A stretch of DNA of 64,000 bases from Acidobacteriia bacterium UBA6623 (lineage in GTDB: Bacteria; Acidobacteriota; Terriglobia; Bryobacterales; UBA6623), in NCBI GenBank assembly GCA_002433055.1, contig DJHJ01000014.1, positions 186,001-250,000 on the forward strand, given 5' to 3'. Of the stretch, positions 52,189 to 60,670 are shown piece by piece; the first letter of the stretch is position 1; the number at the start of each line of letters is the position of its first letter. Made by a program: the position numbers and the translations under genes. The notes under the pieces were generated by a model, which was not told the DNA's origin, made no database searches, and worked only from the letters and a program-made list of their open reading frames with translations.

Positions 52189-52779
52189 CTATTCCTGGGT
52201 GAAGTTGACCTCGGGCGGTGCTTGACGTGCTTCTTCGCTCGTCTGAAAGTAAGCATCTTCACGCTCGAAGCCACTTAGCGATGCAACTATGCTGTTTGGG
52301 AACAACTGAATGTAGGTATTGTATTGCTGGACCGTTTGGTTGTATTTACGTCTTTCAACTGAGATCCGGTTTTCTGTTCCCGCGAGCTCATCTTGAAGTC
52401 GCAGAAAATTTTGACTAGATCGCAAGTCAGGATAACGTTCCATGACGACTAAGAGTCGAGACAGCGCACCACCCAATTGGCTGTCAGCATTGATACGCTC
52501 GGCAGGTGAGCGTGCGCCAGCCATCGATGCTCGCGCGTTTGCAATATTTGAAAATACTTCTCTCTCCTGTGCTGCAATGCCTTTGACTGTTGAGACTAGG
52601 TTTGGAACTAGATCGGCGCGGCGTTGAATTACGGTGTCTACCTGTGCCCAGGCACTGGTAATTGCCTCTTTCTGCTGGACCATAGTGTTACGATGCCCGA
52701 TAAAGATGCCACCAAAGACTAACCCTGTTAGTATTAGCAGACCTATAAAAATGCCTCCAATGATCAGCGCTTTTTTCAA
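52189..52779 (-). CDS. lemA: LemA family protein
   Basis: Membrane-anchored coiled-coil protein of 196 residues. The single N-terminal helix (IIGGIFIGLLILTGLVFGGIFI) is followed by the LemA core (ITSAWAQVDTVIQRRADLVPNLVSTVKG) and a long helical hairpin ending in YNTYIQLFPNSIVASLSGF. The start is TTG 52779, directly after a consensus ribosome site GGAGGT, which decides it. In many bacteria LemA genes lie close to TPM (YgcG) genes, as here; the pair may act in membrane stress. The exact function is unknown. Confidence 0.92.
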   Translation of the reverse strand: MKKALIIGGIFIGLLILTGLVFGGIFIGHRNTMVQQKEAITSAWAQVDTVIQRRADLVPNLVSTVKGIAAQEREVFSNIANARASMAGARSPAERINADSQLGGALSRLLVVMERYPDLRSSQNFLRLQDELAGTENRISVERRKYNQTVQQYNTYIQLFPNSIVASLSGFEREDAYFQTSEEARQAPPEVNFTQE

Positions 52780-52831
52780 GAGTACCTCCAGTTATCTGTG
52801 TATGATCACGATAGTTTCCCACCAAGGGGAA

Positions 52832-53542
52832 TTATAACCTGTCAACTATTGCGGCAGTTTTGGCGATTTGCGTCAAATAATCGTCAAAGAGGGAGTGAAT
52901 CTCTCTAGCATTAAATCGCTCTACACCTTGACGAACTCCCAGAATCAACTCGAAAGACTTCGATGAAATGGCAAACTGTTCTGAGGCTTGCTGAAAAATT
53001 TCATATTTTGTGGCGGGAGGTTGATTACCTGCCAGTATAAGCGCGTGACGAATCAGCGTGGCAAAACTTGGTAGTGATTCGACGAGTAGTCGCATCAGTT
53101 TGCGGCGATCACCCTGAGCTGCTACATAGTGTTCGCGTAGTCGGAGTAGGCGGGATCGCAACTCGTGCTCAACCTGATGCCGGTGATGCAAGGGGTCGAC
53201 TTGTATATTGGCGACGACATCTTCGCCATGAAGAACTCGATACACAGTGCTGATATCTAAAAATTCTATCGCGAAAGCATCATGAGCATTCTTAACTTCT
53301 TCACGCGATAGAAAGATAGGAGTCGATTGTCTTTTCTTTGACCACCAGCGAATGGCTTTGTTAACTTTTCGCAGTTCGCTAGATCCGACACGGTCCAGTA
53401 CGCATAACACATTCAAATCTGAAACTTTTTTTTGATGGTCGCCTGCTGCTGTTGACCCGTAAAGGACTACGCTGACCAAATTGGCACCTAATGCTTCGAC
53501 TAGATGTTCGACAAGATGTTCGAGAAGTTGATCGTTCGTCAT
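52832..53542 (-). CDS. Nucleotidyltransferase-fold protein
   Basis: A 236-residue protein whose N-terminus has the Pol-beta-type pattern SVVLYGSTAAGDHQKKVSDLNVL. The glycine-serine (G29-S30) is standard, but the metal pair D-x-D reads D42-L-N44, so one acidic ligand is lost. The rest is helical, with a His/Arg-rich section (HHRHQVEHELRSRLLRLREHYV). It lies between lemA and a TPM gene on the same strand. It could be an inactive or altered transferase, or a partner of a membrane system. The family is not certain. Confidence 0.6.
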   Translation of the reverse strand: MTNDQLLEHLVEHLVEALGANLVSVVLYGSTAAGDHQKKVSDLNVLCVLDRVGSSELRKVNKAIRWWSKKRQSTPIFLSREEVKNAHDAFAIEFLDISTVYRVLHGEDVVANIQVDPLHHRHQVEHELRSRLLRLREHYVAAQGDRRKLMRLLVESLPSFATLIRHALILAGNQPPATKYEIFQQASEQFAISSKSFELILGVRQGVERFNAREIHSLFDDYLTQIAKTAAIVDRL

Positions 53543-53568
53543 TTAAATCCTATCCGAGGACTGGAGAC

Positions 53569-54387
53569 TTACCAACTGCCAGAAGCCCCTCCACCTCCAA
53601 AACTACCACCACTGAACCCGCCGAAACCACCGCTACTGAAACCTCCTCCACGGCCACCTCCGAACCCACCACCTAGGCCACCACCTAGTATCCCACCCAG
53701 TATCCAGGCACTTGCCATATGGCCTCCGTACCACCCATTGGAAACTCTACGTCTGGCGAACAAGAAAGGCAGGAAAAAGATCATCGGCCAAAGACCGAAC
53801 ATGCTCCGTGGGCGCCTTCGGCGAGGTGTATGTTGTTCAGATATTGGAGAGCCGGTTAGCGTGACCCCCGCGTCTGTTGCCACTATTTGCGCGATCTGTA
53901 TAAAGCCGACCGCAACCGCTCGATCGTAGTCAGCACTCATCAGAGCAGGACGCATTTTTTCTCGGATTTGTCCGGCAAGTCCATCAGGGATGATAGGCTC
54001 AAGTCCGTAGCCAATCTCGATACGCATCTTACGGTCATCGATAGCTAATAGCATCAATGCACCACGACTCTCTGTGCCTCCTATGCCCCATTTTTCTGCC
54101 AATATGTTGGCGTAGTTTTCTACCGAGTCGCCTTCGAGCGATGTGATGACAGCAACTGCGACTTCTGTCTGTGTCTTGTTTTTCAGTTCGCTAGCAATGA
54201 TGTCGAGTTGCTGTATGATTTGTGTGCTAAGTACACCTGCATAATCATTGACAAACCCGGTTGGTTTCGGAAATGACTCTTGAGCAGTCAGTGGTAGATA
54301 CAACCAGGAAGCACAAATCACTGACAGCACGATGCACAGAATCGTCCACTTGATTGAAAACCGCAAATGGGAACAAAAACAATTCAT
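53569..54387 (-). CDS. TPM-domain (YgcG-like) membrane protein
   Basis: A 272-residue protein with an N-terminal hydrophobic signal (ILCIVLSVICASWLYLPLTA) and the TPM domain: GFVNDYAGVLST, then TEVAVAVITSLEGDSVENYANILAEKWGIG and RKMRIEIGYGLE. A second hydrophobic stretch (MFGLWPMIFFLPFLF) follows, then a Gly/Phe-rich tail (GGGFGGGRGGGF). The family is commonly found with LemA. Together with the gene between them they make a compact three-gene cluster on the minus strand. Confidence 0.85.
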   Translation of the reverse strand: MNCFCSHLRFSIKWTILCIVLSVICASWLYLPLTAQESFPKPTGFVNDYAGVLSTQIIQQLDIIASELKNKTQTEVAVAVITSLEGDSVENYANILAEKWGIGGTESRGALMLLAIDDRKMRIEIGYGLEPIIPDGLAGQIREKMRPALMSADYDRAVAVGFIQIAQIVATDAGVTLTGSPISEQHTPRRRRPRSMFGLWPMIFFLPFLFARRRVSNGWYGGHMASAWILGGILGGGLGGGFGGGRGGGFSSGGFGGFSGGSFGGGGASGSW

Positions 54388-54449
54388 CGCAATCTCAGGA
54401 TACCAATTGATTTAAGACATTCTCGGATGGAAAGCTGCGTGCTATGTTG

Positions 54450-54469
54450 ACTGCTGACTATTCAGCAGT
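54450..54469. promoter_or_regulatory. Dyad ACTGCTGA-N4-TCAGCAGT
   Basis: Perfect eight-base arms at 54450-54457 and 54462-54469 in the 228-base space between the divergent TPM and amidase genes. The 5' arm overlaps TTGACT (54447-54452), a -35-like element, but no good -10 follows at 17 bases. The position suits an operator for either gene. Confidence 0.35.
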
Positions 54470-54615
54470 GGAGTTCGGCACGGTATTCTTAAGATTGGCT
54501 GCTCTGATGTTGCTGATGACTCATGAATGGAAGCTGCTGTAGTTACTAATACAGTTGTCTGTCTTTGTGATGTCCAGATTGATAAACTTGCGAAACCGGG
54601 GGTCTAAGTGAGGGT

Positions 54616-56049
54616 ATGACTGAGTTATTTCGCTGTTCTGCAACCGAGTTGGCTCGTCTCATGCGGAACAAAGTAGTAAGCCCTGTCGACGTTATTAAAT
54701 CCCATCTCGCCCGCATTGAACAGGTCAACCCTATCCTCAATGCAATTACTGACTTTCAGGCTGACCGAGCTCTAAAACAAGCCCGGCATGCTGAGAAAAA
54801 GATCATGATGAAGGACTCTGTCGGTCGACTGCAAGGTGTTCCGTTGACGATCAAGAGTTCCATCGAGGTAGAAGGTTTTCGTTGCGAGTGTGGAACGAAA
54901 ATTCGCAAAGGCATTGTTGCCCAAAGAGATGCAACGGTTGTCAGCAGTTTAAAAGATGCTGGTGCGATCATTCTTGGAACCACCAATGTGCCTGAATTTC
55001 TTATGGCCTATGAGAGTGACAATTATCTTTATGGTCGTACCAATAACCCGTGGAATCTCGACTATACCGCTGGTGGTTCGAGTGGTGGTGAGGCGGCCGC
55101 CATCGCTTCAGGATGTTCTGCAGGTGGTTATGGCAGTGATGGCGGTGGGTCGGTTCGCATTCCAGCCCACTTCACTGGTATTTGCGGCCTGAAGCCGACA
55201 CCTGGTGTTATCCCACGCACAGGACACTGGCCGGCCTGTTTGGGGCCTTCCGCTTTCTTAGGTTTGATTGGCCCAATGGCTCGTACTGTGGAAGATGTTC
55301 GATTATTACTTGAAGTTGCTGCAGGAGTCGAATATCACGATCCATCAGCTACACCGGTTGAGATGCACCCTCCGAGCGAGAAAGAGTTACGCACTGTCAA
55401 AATTGGGTGGTTTTCCGACGATGAAACTCATCCCGTCACGCCGGAAACCAGTCTAGCTATTGAAAATGTAGCGAAAGTGCTGAAAAAACAAGGTTTTGCC
55501 ATTGAACAAATTAAACTCACAGGCATTGAACAGGCCTCCAAACTCTGGTGGATACTGTTCGGTGTCGTGGCTGCCACAGCACTCAAACCAATTACTGCCG
55601 GTCGAGAAGATGAATTGCATCCGCTCTCTCAAACTCTTATTGCCACCGAAGAAGAAACCAAACAAATGAGCTACGAAAGTTTCCTAGATGCTTGGGTTAA
55701 CCGAGATCGCTTGCGAGCGAAGCTACTCGGACAGATGGAAGAATATAGAGTTTTGATTTGTCCAGCGTCGTCGATTCCAGCGTTTAGGCACGGTGAGCGT
55801 TCCTGGCATCTTTCAGGGCAACAAGTACATTACCCCGAACCCTTTGTCTATTCACAAATCTTTAATCTACTTGGAAACCCTTGTGCAGTTGTTCCTGCGG
55901 GGCGCTCCTCTGAGGGTTTACCTATAGGAGTACAGGTTGTGGGACGTCCATTTGAGGACGAAATGACCCTTTCTATAGCCTCTGTTATCGAGCAGGCCTT
56001 GGGAGGGAGCGCTATGCCACCTGAAAAATTTCTCACCAGTCTGGTTTAA
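54616..56049 (+). CDS. Amidase-signature-family amidase
   Basis: Ser-cisSer-Lys amidase of 477 residues. Catalytic K80 (PLTIKSS), cis-Ser S155 (AGGSSGGEA) and nucleophile S179 (GGGSVRIPAHF) are all present. The opening (ATELARLMRNKVVSPVDVIKSHLARI) is typical of GatA-like and aliphatic amidases. No gatB or gatC nearby, so it is probably a free amidase, substrate unknown. Start ATG 54616; the upstream space of 228 bases is shared with the TPM gene. Confidence 0.85.
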   Translation: MTELFRCSATELARLMRNKVVSPVDVIKSHLARIEQVNPILNAITDFQADRALKQARHAEKKIMMKDSVGRLQGVPLTIKSSIEVEGFRCECGTKIRKGIVAQRDATVVSSLKDAGAIILGTTNVPEFLMAYESDNYLYGRTNNPWNLDYTAGGSSGGEAAAIASGCSAGGYGSDGGGSVRIPAHFTGICGLKPTPGVIPRTGHWPACLGPSAFLGLIGPMARTVEDVRLLLEVAAGVEYHDPSATPVEMHPPSEKELRTVKIGWFSDDETHPVTPETSLAIENVAKVLKKQGFAIEQIKLTGIEQASKLWWILFGVVAATALKPITAGREDELHPLSQTLIATEEETKQMSYESFLDAWVNRDRLRAKLLGQMEEYRVLICPASSIPAFRHGERSWHLSGQQVHYPEPFVYSQIFNLLGNPCAVVPAGRSSEGLPIGVQVVGRPFEDEMTLSIASVIEQALGGSAMPPEKFLTSLV

Positions 56050-56140
56050 GCCGGGTTGCTAGATCAGCCTACCCATGTTGGATAGCCGCCTCCTGGCCAT
56101 CTCTATACCAAAAGGCAGAAACAGATTCAGCCAAAACGCA

Positions 56141-56167
56141 ACATGCACCTCCGGAGAAGGTGCATGT
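56141..56167. terminator. Strong hairpin between convergent genes
   Basis: ACATGCACCT (56141-56150) pairs perfectly with AGGTGCATGT (56158-56167) around a seven-base loop. It lies in the 195-base space between the amidase and the Cys-rich protein gene. No T-run follows on the plus strand; on the minus strand a weak GTTTT lies just after the stem. A second, smaller hairpin (TTTTCTCC-AGT-GGAGAGAA, 56224-56242) lies closer to the minus-strand gene. Confidence 0.5.
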
Positions 56168-56244
56168 CACATCTAAAGCTGTCATCACACTGGTCATAAA
56201 TGGCACGAAAGAATGTATCGCGCTTTTCTCCAGTGGAGAGAAAT

Positions 56245-56553
56245 CTACATCTTCAGAGAATCTATGTGAATGCTATCTCCGTCGATTTTGCCGGTCACGG
56301 TAACCTTATGTCCTGCATGTCCCTTCGCGGCATCTTGATTGTGGATCTTGTAGACGCTCTTATCTGAATCATTAACGAAGACCAGAGGTTGTCCGCTATC
56401 TGCACAACCCTTGGCGCAGCCAGCATGACTTTCTTTTGCACCATTAGCTCCGCATTTCGCATCTACTATCCAACCAACCTTTGCGTGATGGCCTGCCAAC
56501 GCAACGCCCGCAACTAGGGCTACTAACATCACTAAAACTGAGATTTTCTTCAT
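56245..56553 (-). CDS. Small secreted Cys/His-rich protein (DUF5818-like)
   Basis: A 102-residue exported protein with a clear signal (VLVMLVALVAGVALAGHHA). The mature part has GWIVDAKCGANG, ESHAGCAKGCADSG, then a beta-rich OB-like stretch (VYKIHNQDAAKGHAGHKVTVTGKIDGDSIHIDSL). Spaced Cys and His residues suggest metal or haem binding. I recall a similar family (DUF5818-like) in Acidobacteria; the function is unknown. The family call is from memory of the pattern only. It follows mdh by 113 bases on the same strand. Confidence 0.7.
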   Translation of the reverse strand: MKKISVLVMLVALVAGVALAGHHAKVGWIVDAKCGANGAKESHAGCAKGCADSGQPLVFVNDSDKSVYKIHNQDAAKGHAGHKVTVTGKIDGDSIHIDSLKM

Positions 56554-56666
56554 TTCTTTTCTCCTAAAAATTCAGGTCACAGCGGTCTCAAAAAACTCCA
56601 ATAATGGGATTATTATAGCCATACCAAGGCTGAAGAGCAACCGTGCAGACTCGAGGGTATTGTTCT

Positions 56667-57602
56667 TCAATCCAAATGCGGTTGAAGAACATTTACTAAC
56701 TCATGAACGGTATCTGCACTGTGTTTTAGGGCGGCGGTTTCCTCGTCAGTTAGATCTAGCTCATAGATTTTTTCGATGCCGTTTGCTCCTAGTTTTGTCG
56801 GAACCCCGACAAAAATACCGTTGATTCCATACTCGCCCTCAAGTAATGCGGCACATGGCAGGACTTTTTTCTTGTCTTTTAGGATCGATTCAACCATCTC
56901 AACTACAGCTGCGGATGGTGCATAGTAGGCACTGCCAGTCTTCAGATGTTTAACGATTTCTGCTCCTCCGTCACGCGTGCGTTGCACAATCTGGTCAATC
57001 GTGTTTTGGTCAAGGATACTAGTGATTGGGATTCCCGCTACGCTGGTGTAGCGAACCAGTGGAACCATCGTATCGCCATGTCCACCGAGCACGAAGGCAG
57101 AGATATTTTCGACTGAGACGTTTGCAGCTTCAGCAAGAAAAGTTCGGAAGCGTGCAGTATCAAGGATGCCAGCCATTCCGACTACACGGTTTTTAGAAAA
57201 TCCGCTGACCTTGTAAGCTACTTGACACATCGCGTCAAGAGGGTTCGAAACCACTACAAGGATTGCATTGGGGGAGTACTTGGCCGCGGGTTCAACACAG
57301 GCTTTGACGATCTCATAGTTCTTCATTAGCAGATCATCGCGACTCATGCCAGGTTTTCGCGGAAATCCAGCCGTTTGAATGATGATGTCGGAATTGGCTG
57401 TGGCGGAGTAATCGTTGGTTCCAGTGACTTTGGCATCTGAGCCTTCTACTGGGCAAGACTCCAGCATGTCGAGGCCTTTTCCCTGAGGTACCCCTTCCAC
57501 AATATCGATAAGCACTACGTCTGCCAGTTCTTTATCGATCAATCGTTGCGCGCAGCCAGCCCCGACATTGCCAGCTCCGATTACAGTAACTTTAGGTCTC
57601 AT
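56667..57602 (-). CDS. mdh: Malate dehydrogenase (LDH-like)
   Basis: NAD-dependent TCA-cycle enzyme, 311 residues. Rossmann motif GAGNVGAGCAQRL, the DMLESCPVEG and GFPRKPGMSRDDLL blocks (substrate arginines), VVSNPLDAM, and the active-site His in GGHGDTMVPLVRY. These fit the LDH-like bacterial malate dehydrogenases rather than the E. coli type. It lies 69 bases after icd on the same strand, probably one transcript. Confidence 0.93.
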   Translation of the reverse strand: MRPKVTVIGAGNVGAGCAQRLIDKELADVVLIDIVEGVPQGKGLDMLESCPVEGSDAKVTGTNDYSATANSDIIIQTAGFPRKPGMSRDDLLMKNYEIVKACVEPAAKYSPNAILVVVSNPLDAMCQVAYKVSGFSKNRVVGMAGILDTARFRTFLAEAANVSVENISAFVLGGHGDTMVPLVRYTSVAGIPITSILDQNTIDQIVQRTRDGGAEIVKHLKTGSAYYAPSAAVVEMVESILKDKKKVLPCAALLEGEYGINGIFVGVPTKLGANGIEKIYELDLTDEETAALKHSADTVHELVNVLQPHLD

Positions 57603-57671
57603 TATTTTCTCTCCCAGAAAAAGCTGCGATCGGCGTCATGACCATGCAGGATCGCCCGAAAACGGCAGCAG

Positions 57672-58907
57672 TTAATCTGTCATGTGGTTAATAATCTCTT
57701 CTGCAAATTCACTAGTCTTCACTTTAGTTGCACCTTCCATCAAGCGATGTAAATCGTACGTGACGGTTTTAGCAGCAATAGCTTCTGTGATACCCCTTTC
57801 GATGTGTTCGGCAGCATCTTGCCATCCCATGAAACGAAACATCATCGCACCTGATAGGATCACACTGCTAGGGTTGATAACATCTTTGTCGGCATATTTG
57901 GGCGCAGTTCCATGTGTTGCTTCAAAAACACCATATTCGTCACCAATATTGGCCCCTGGCGCCATGCCTAGTCCGCCGACTTGGGCAGCACAAGCATCGG
58001 ACAGGTAGTCGCCATTGAGGTTTGTCGTGGCGATGACGTCGTATTCAGCCGGTCGCAGAAGAAGTTGCTGAAACATCGAATCGGCAATACGGTCTTTAAT
58101 TAGGATTTTCCCCTCGGGGATGTCACCGTCGAGATCATTTTCTGCGACGATGAGATCTGCGAATTCATCTCGGGCCAGTTCATAACCCCAATCACAAAAC
58201 GCACCTTCTGTGAATTTCTGAATATTGCCTTTATGTACAAGAGTTACACTCTTTCTCTTGTTGTCGATAGCGTACTGAATAGCGCGGCGCACCAGGCGTT
58301 TCGAACCCGTGATGCTGATGGGTTTGATACCAACACCGGAATCCTCACGGATGCTTTTCCCCATTTCATTGTTCAGAAAATCAATCAACTTAGTAACTTC
58401 ATTTGTTCCTTGGCTCCATTCGATACCAGCATAGACATCCTCTGTATTTTCACGGAATATGACGACGTCAAGCTTTTCAGGTTCTTTTACGGGAGAAGGT
58501 ACTCCTGCAAAGTAACGTACCGGCCTCATGCATACATATAGGGTTAACAGCTGACGCAGCGCAACGTTAAGGCTCCGAATGCCACCGCCAACTGGTGTCG
58601 TTAGCGGTCCTTTAATGGCTATGTGGAAATGTTTGATCGCAGCTAATGTGTCTTCGGGCAGCCAGCTTTGAAACTGGTTGTAGGCCTTTTCGCCTGCAAA
58701 GATTTCATACCAGGTGATCTTTTTTCTGCCACTGTAGGCCGCTTCGACGGCTGCATTAAATACCTTTCGTGAGGCCTTCCAGATATCACGGCCTGTGCCG
58801 TCACCCTCAATAAACGGAATGATCGGGTTGTTGGGGATGACAAACTTACCGTTGAGTACTTCAATCGTTTCGCCATCTGAAGGTATAGGAAGATTATTGA
58901 ACGTCAT
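57672..58907 (-). CDS. icd: Isocitrate dehydrogenase (NADP type)
   Basis: TCA-cycle enzyme oxidising isocitrate to 2-oxoglutarate, 411 residues. The E. coli-like blocks are GPLTTPVGGGIRSLNVALRQ, YAGIEW, KGNIQKFTEGAF, and GTAPKYADKDVINPSSVILSGAMM, where the PKYA element is linked with NADP use. Metal aspartates are in YLSDACAAQVG. Upstream of mdh in the same direction. A dyad lies 24 bases before its start. Start ATG 58907. Confidence 0.94.
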   Translation of the reverse strand: MTFNNLPIPSDGETIEVLNGKFVIPNNPIIPFIEGDGTGRDIWKASRKVFNAAVEAAYSGRKKITWYEIFAGEKAYNQFQSWLPEDTLAAIKHFHIAIKGPLTTPVGGGIRSLNVALRQLLTLYVCMRPVRYFAGVPSPVKEPEKLDVVIFRENTEDVYAGIEWSQGTNEVTKLIDFLNNEMGKSIREDSGVGIKPISITGSKRLVRRAIQYAIDNKRKSVTLVHKGNIQKFTEGAFCDWGYELARDEFADLIVAENDLDGDIPEGKILIKDRIADSMFQQLLLRPAEYDVIATTNLNGDYLSDACAAQVGGLGMAPGANIGDEYGVFEATHGTAPKYADKDVINPSSVILSGAMMFRFMGWQDAAEHIERGITEAIAAKTVTYDLHRLMEGATKVKTSEFAEEIINHMTD

Positions 58908-59268
58908 ACAGTTGCCCTACTCGCTCATTCCAAACAATTCTGTTTGTTGACACGAAGTTTCTTTTGGTTACGCGGACCGAGCACGATTCGCGGGTAAGGC
59001 TGGTAGTGCTGACACCACAATCGCACTCCCCAAGAGGAGCTCCCACGCCTTAATAAAACCAACTATGAATGTAGCAAGCTGTCGTCGAGCCGGCAATGTG
59101 TGCATTCATTGACTAGGCTCTGATTGCCTAGCTGAGGAATTCCACAAGTGATGATGTCTAGTGGGTAGTAGAACTGATAGCTAGCGTCTTTAGGGTGAGA
59201 AGTTGCCAGAAAACTCTGGCGTTTGTGTTACCTGGGGCTTGATGTCGGCGAGGATCAGCGTGCCATTT
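58908..59268. other. Intergenic stretch of 361 bases without a supported gene
   Basis: Between the icd start and the end of the aminotransferase gene, both on the minus strand. It must hold the icd promoter. A 16-base dyad CAAACA-ATTC-TGTTTG lies at 58931-58946, centred about 31 bases before the icd start. I see no RNA gene or further open frame with family support. Confidence 0.5.
58931..58946. promoter_or_regulatory. Dyad CAAACA-ATTC-TGTTTG upstream of icd
   Basis: Perfect six-base arms with a four-base centre, 24-39 bases before the icd start on the minus strand, within likely promoter space. Its sequence differs from the other dyads in the window. No regulator is identified. Confidence 0.3.
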
Positions 59269-60477
59269 TCAGTTGATCGAAGGTTCACCGTTGGATTTTT
59301 CAGGTTGAAAAGCTTCATGAATCTTTGAGATGGCTCGAGAAATATCGAGGGTGTCTTCACTGCTTCCTGCGAGAGCACGGTGTGAAATCCAAAATGAGTC
59401 TTTGGTGGCAAATTCAGCTTCCGGACATGGTTCCACTCGATGTAGAGGTGATTCGGGTTCGGTGTAGAGTGAATTCTTATAGAGCGGATGAGGGTAAAAC
59501 GGACGACAAGGGATTCCTTCAGCTTCCATAGCCTTAACGAATTCGTCTCTGTTGACACCAAAGGTTTTTTCGTCGATACGTCCGACCAGTAGGTAGAAGC
59601 TGTGTGCGGTTACAGAATCGGGTTGCACTTGGAAACTGATGCCCGGTGTGCATACTGTATCGCGTAGAATCTCGACGTTTTCTTCACGTAGGTGTATGCG
59701 CTCGGTTAGTTTTTGAAGTTGTGCCGACAGCAAAGCCGCTTGGAACGCTGTCATGCGGAAGTTGGAGCCGAGTTCAAAATGATTGAACCAACCTTCTGTC
59801 TCACGCCGGCCCCCGTCGTTGACCGAACGCGCCTGGATTGCTAGTTCTTCGCTGTTAGTGGTAAGAATACCCCCTTCTCCTGCTGTCATAGTTTTTGAGT
59901 TCTGAAAACTGAAGGTTCCACAAAGTCCGAAGCTGCCGACTCGTTGTCCGTGCCATTCTGCACCATGAGCATGAGCGGCGTCTTCAATAATCACAAGCTT
60001 ATGATCTTGGGATATTTTCCCGATACGGTCCATGTCAACCGGCAACCCCCCAAAATGTACAACAATTGCAGCACGGGTGCGGTCAGTGATGGCAAGGTTC
60101 ATTCTTTCGGCATCGATGCCATACGAATTGTGCTCTATGTCGACGAATACGGGAACAGCACGTACGCGGGATACAGCTGTTGCAGTGGCGACAAAACTGT
60201 GAGCAGGCACGATGACCTCGTCACCTTCTCCAATGCCGGCTGCAGTGAGGGCTAATTCTAGTGCCAACGTACCTGTAGCGGTTGCTATGCCGTACTTGCA
60301 ATCATGCATGCCCGCGAACAGAGTTTCGAATTGTGCAACGGTTTTTCCATGACCACCCCATTGTTGAGACGATAGAACCTCGGTGAGTTGATCTCGCTCC
60401 AATTGTTCAGCAGCAGGCCAAGAAGGGTATGGTTTTTCCCGGACTGGTGTCCCTCCATATAGTGCTAGGTTATTCAT
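59269..60477 (-). CDS. DegT/DnrJ/EryC1-family PLP aminotransferase
   Basis: Sugar-type aminotransferase of 402 residues. I chose ATG 60477 (MNNLALYGGTPVREKPYPSWP), a typical start for the family; the frame stays open 51 codons upstream but those residues do not look like the family. The PLP lysine is K195 in FSFQNSKTMTAGEGG; the PLP-aspartate block is VIIEDAAHAHGAEW, preceded by VHFGGLPVDM. Related enzymes work on keto-sugars or keto-inositols. No sugar-nucleotide gene cluster surrounds it. Confidence 0.85.
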   Translation of the reverse strand: MNNLALYGGTPVREKPYPSWPAAEQLERDQLTEVLSSQQWGGHGKTVAQFETLFAGMHDCKYGIATATGTLALELALTAAGIGEGDEVIVPAHSFVATATAVSRVRAVPVFVDIEHNSYGIDAERMNLAITDRTRAAIVVHFGGLPVDMDRIGKISQDHKLVIIEDAAHAHGAEWHGQRVGSFGLCGTFSFQNSKTMTAGEGGILTTNSEELAIQARSVNDGGRRETEGWFNHFELGSNFRMTAFQAALLSAQLQKLTERIHLREENVEILRDTVCTPGISFQVQPDSVTAHSFYLLVGRIDEKTFGVNRDEFVKAMEAEGIPCRPFYPHPLYKNSLYTEPESPLHRVEPCPEAEFATKDSFWISHRALAGSSEDTLDISRAISKIHEAFQPEKSNGEPSIN

Positions 60478-60670
60478 TGTTTTTGGCCGAAATAAAATTC
60501 GCTCGCCTGTCCATAGCATAGGCGATTCTAAGCAAACATTACGGAGTGGACTACACAGGGCCATCCAATTTCTACTGGTTTCTGGCAGTTGATCGAATTC
60601 TGAAGAAATGATTTTCAGATTTTTGATCACTCCACTAGCAATTTAGAATTGTGTCGGCTAGAATCTTCAC

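Noticed and set aside
59190..59561. A minus-strand frame overlapping the end of the aminotransferase gene
   Set aside because: Overlaps a clear DegT-family gene in another frame and shows no conserved motif.
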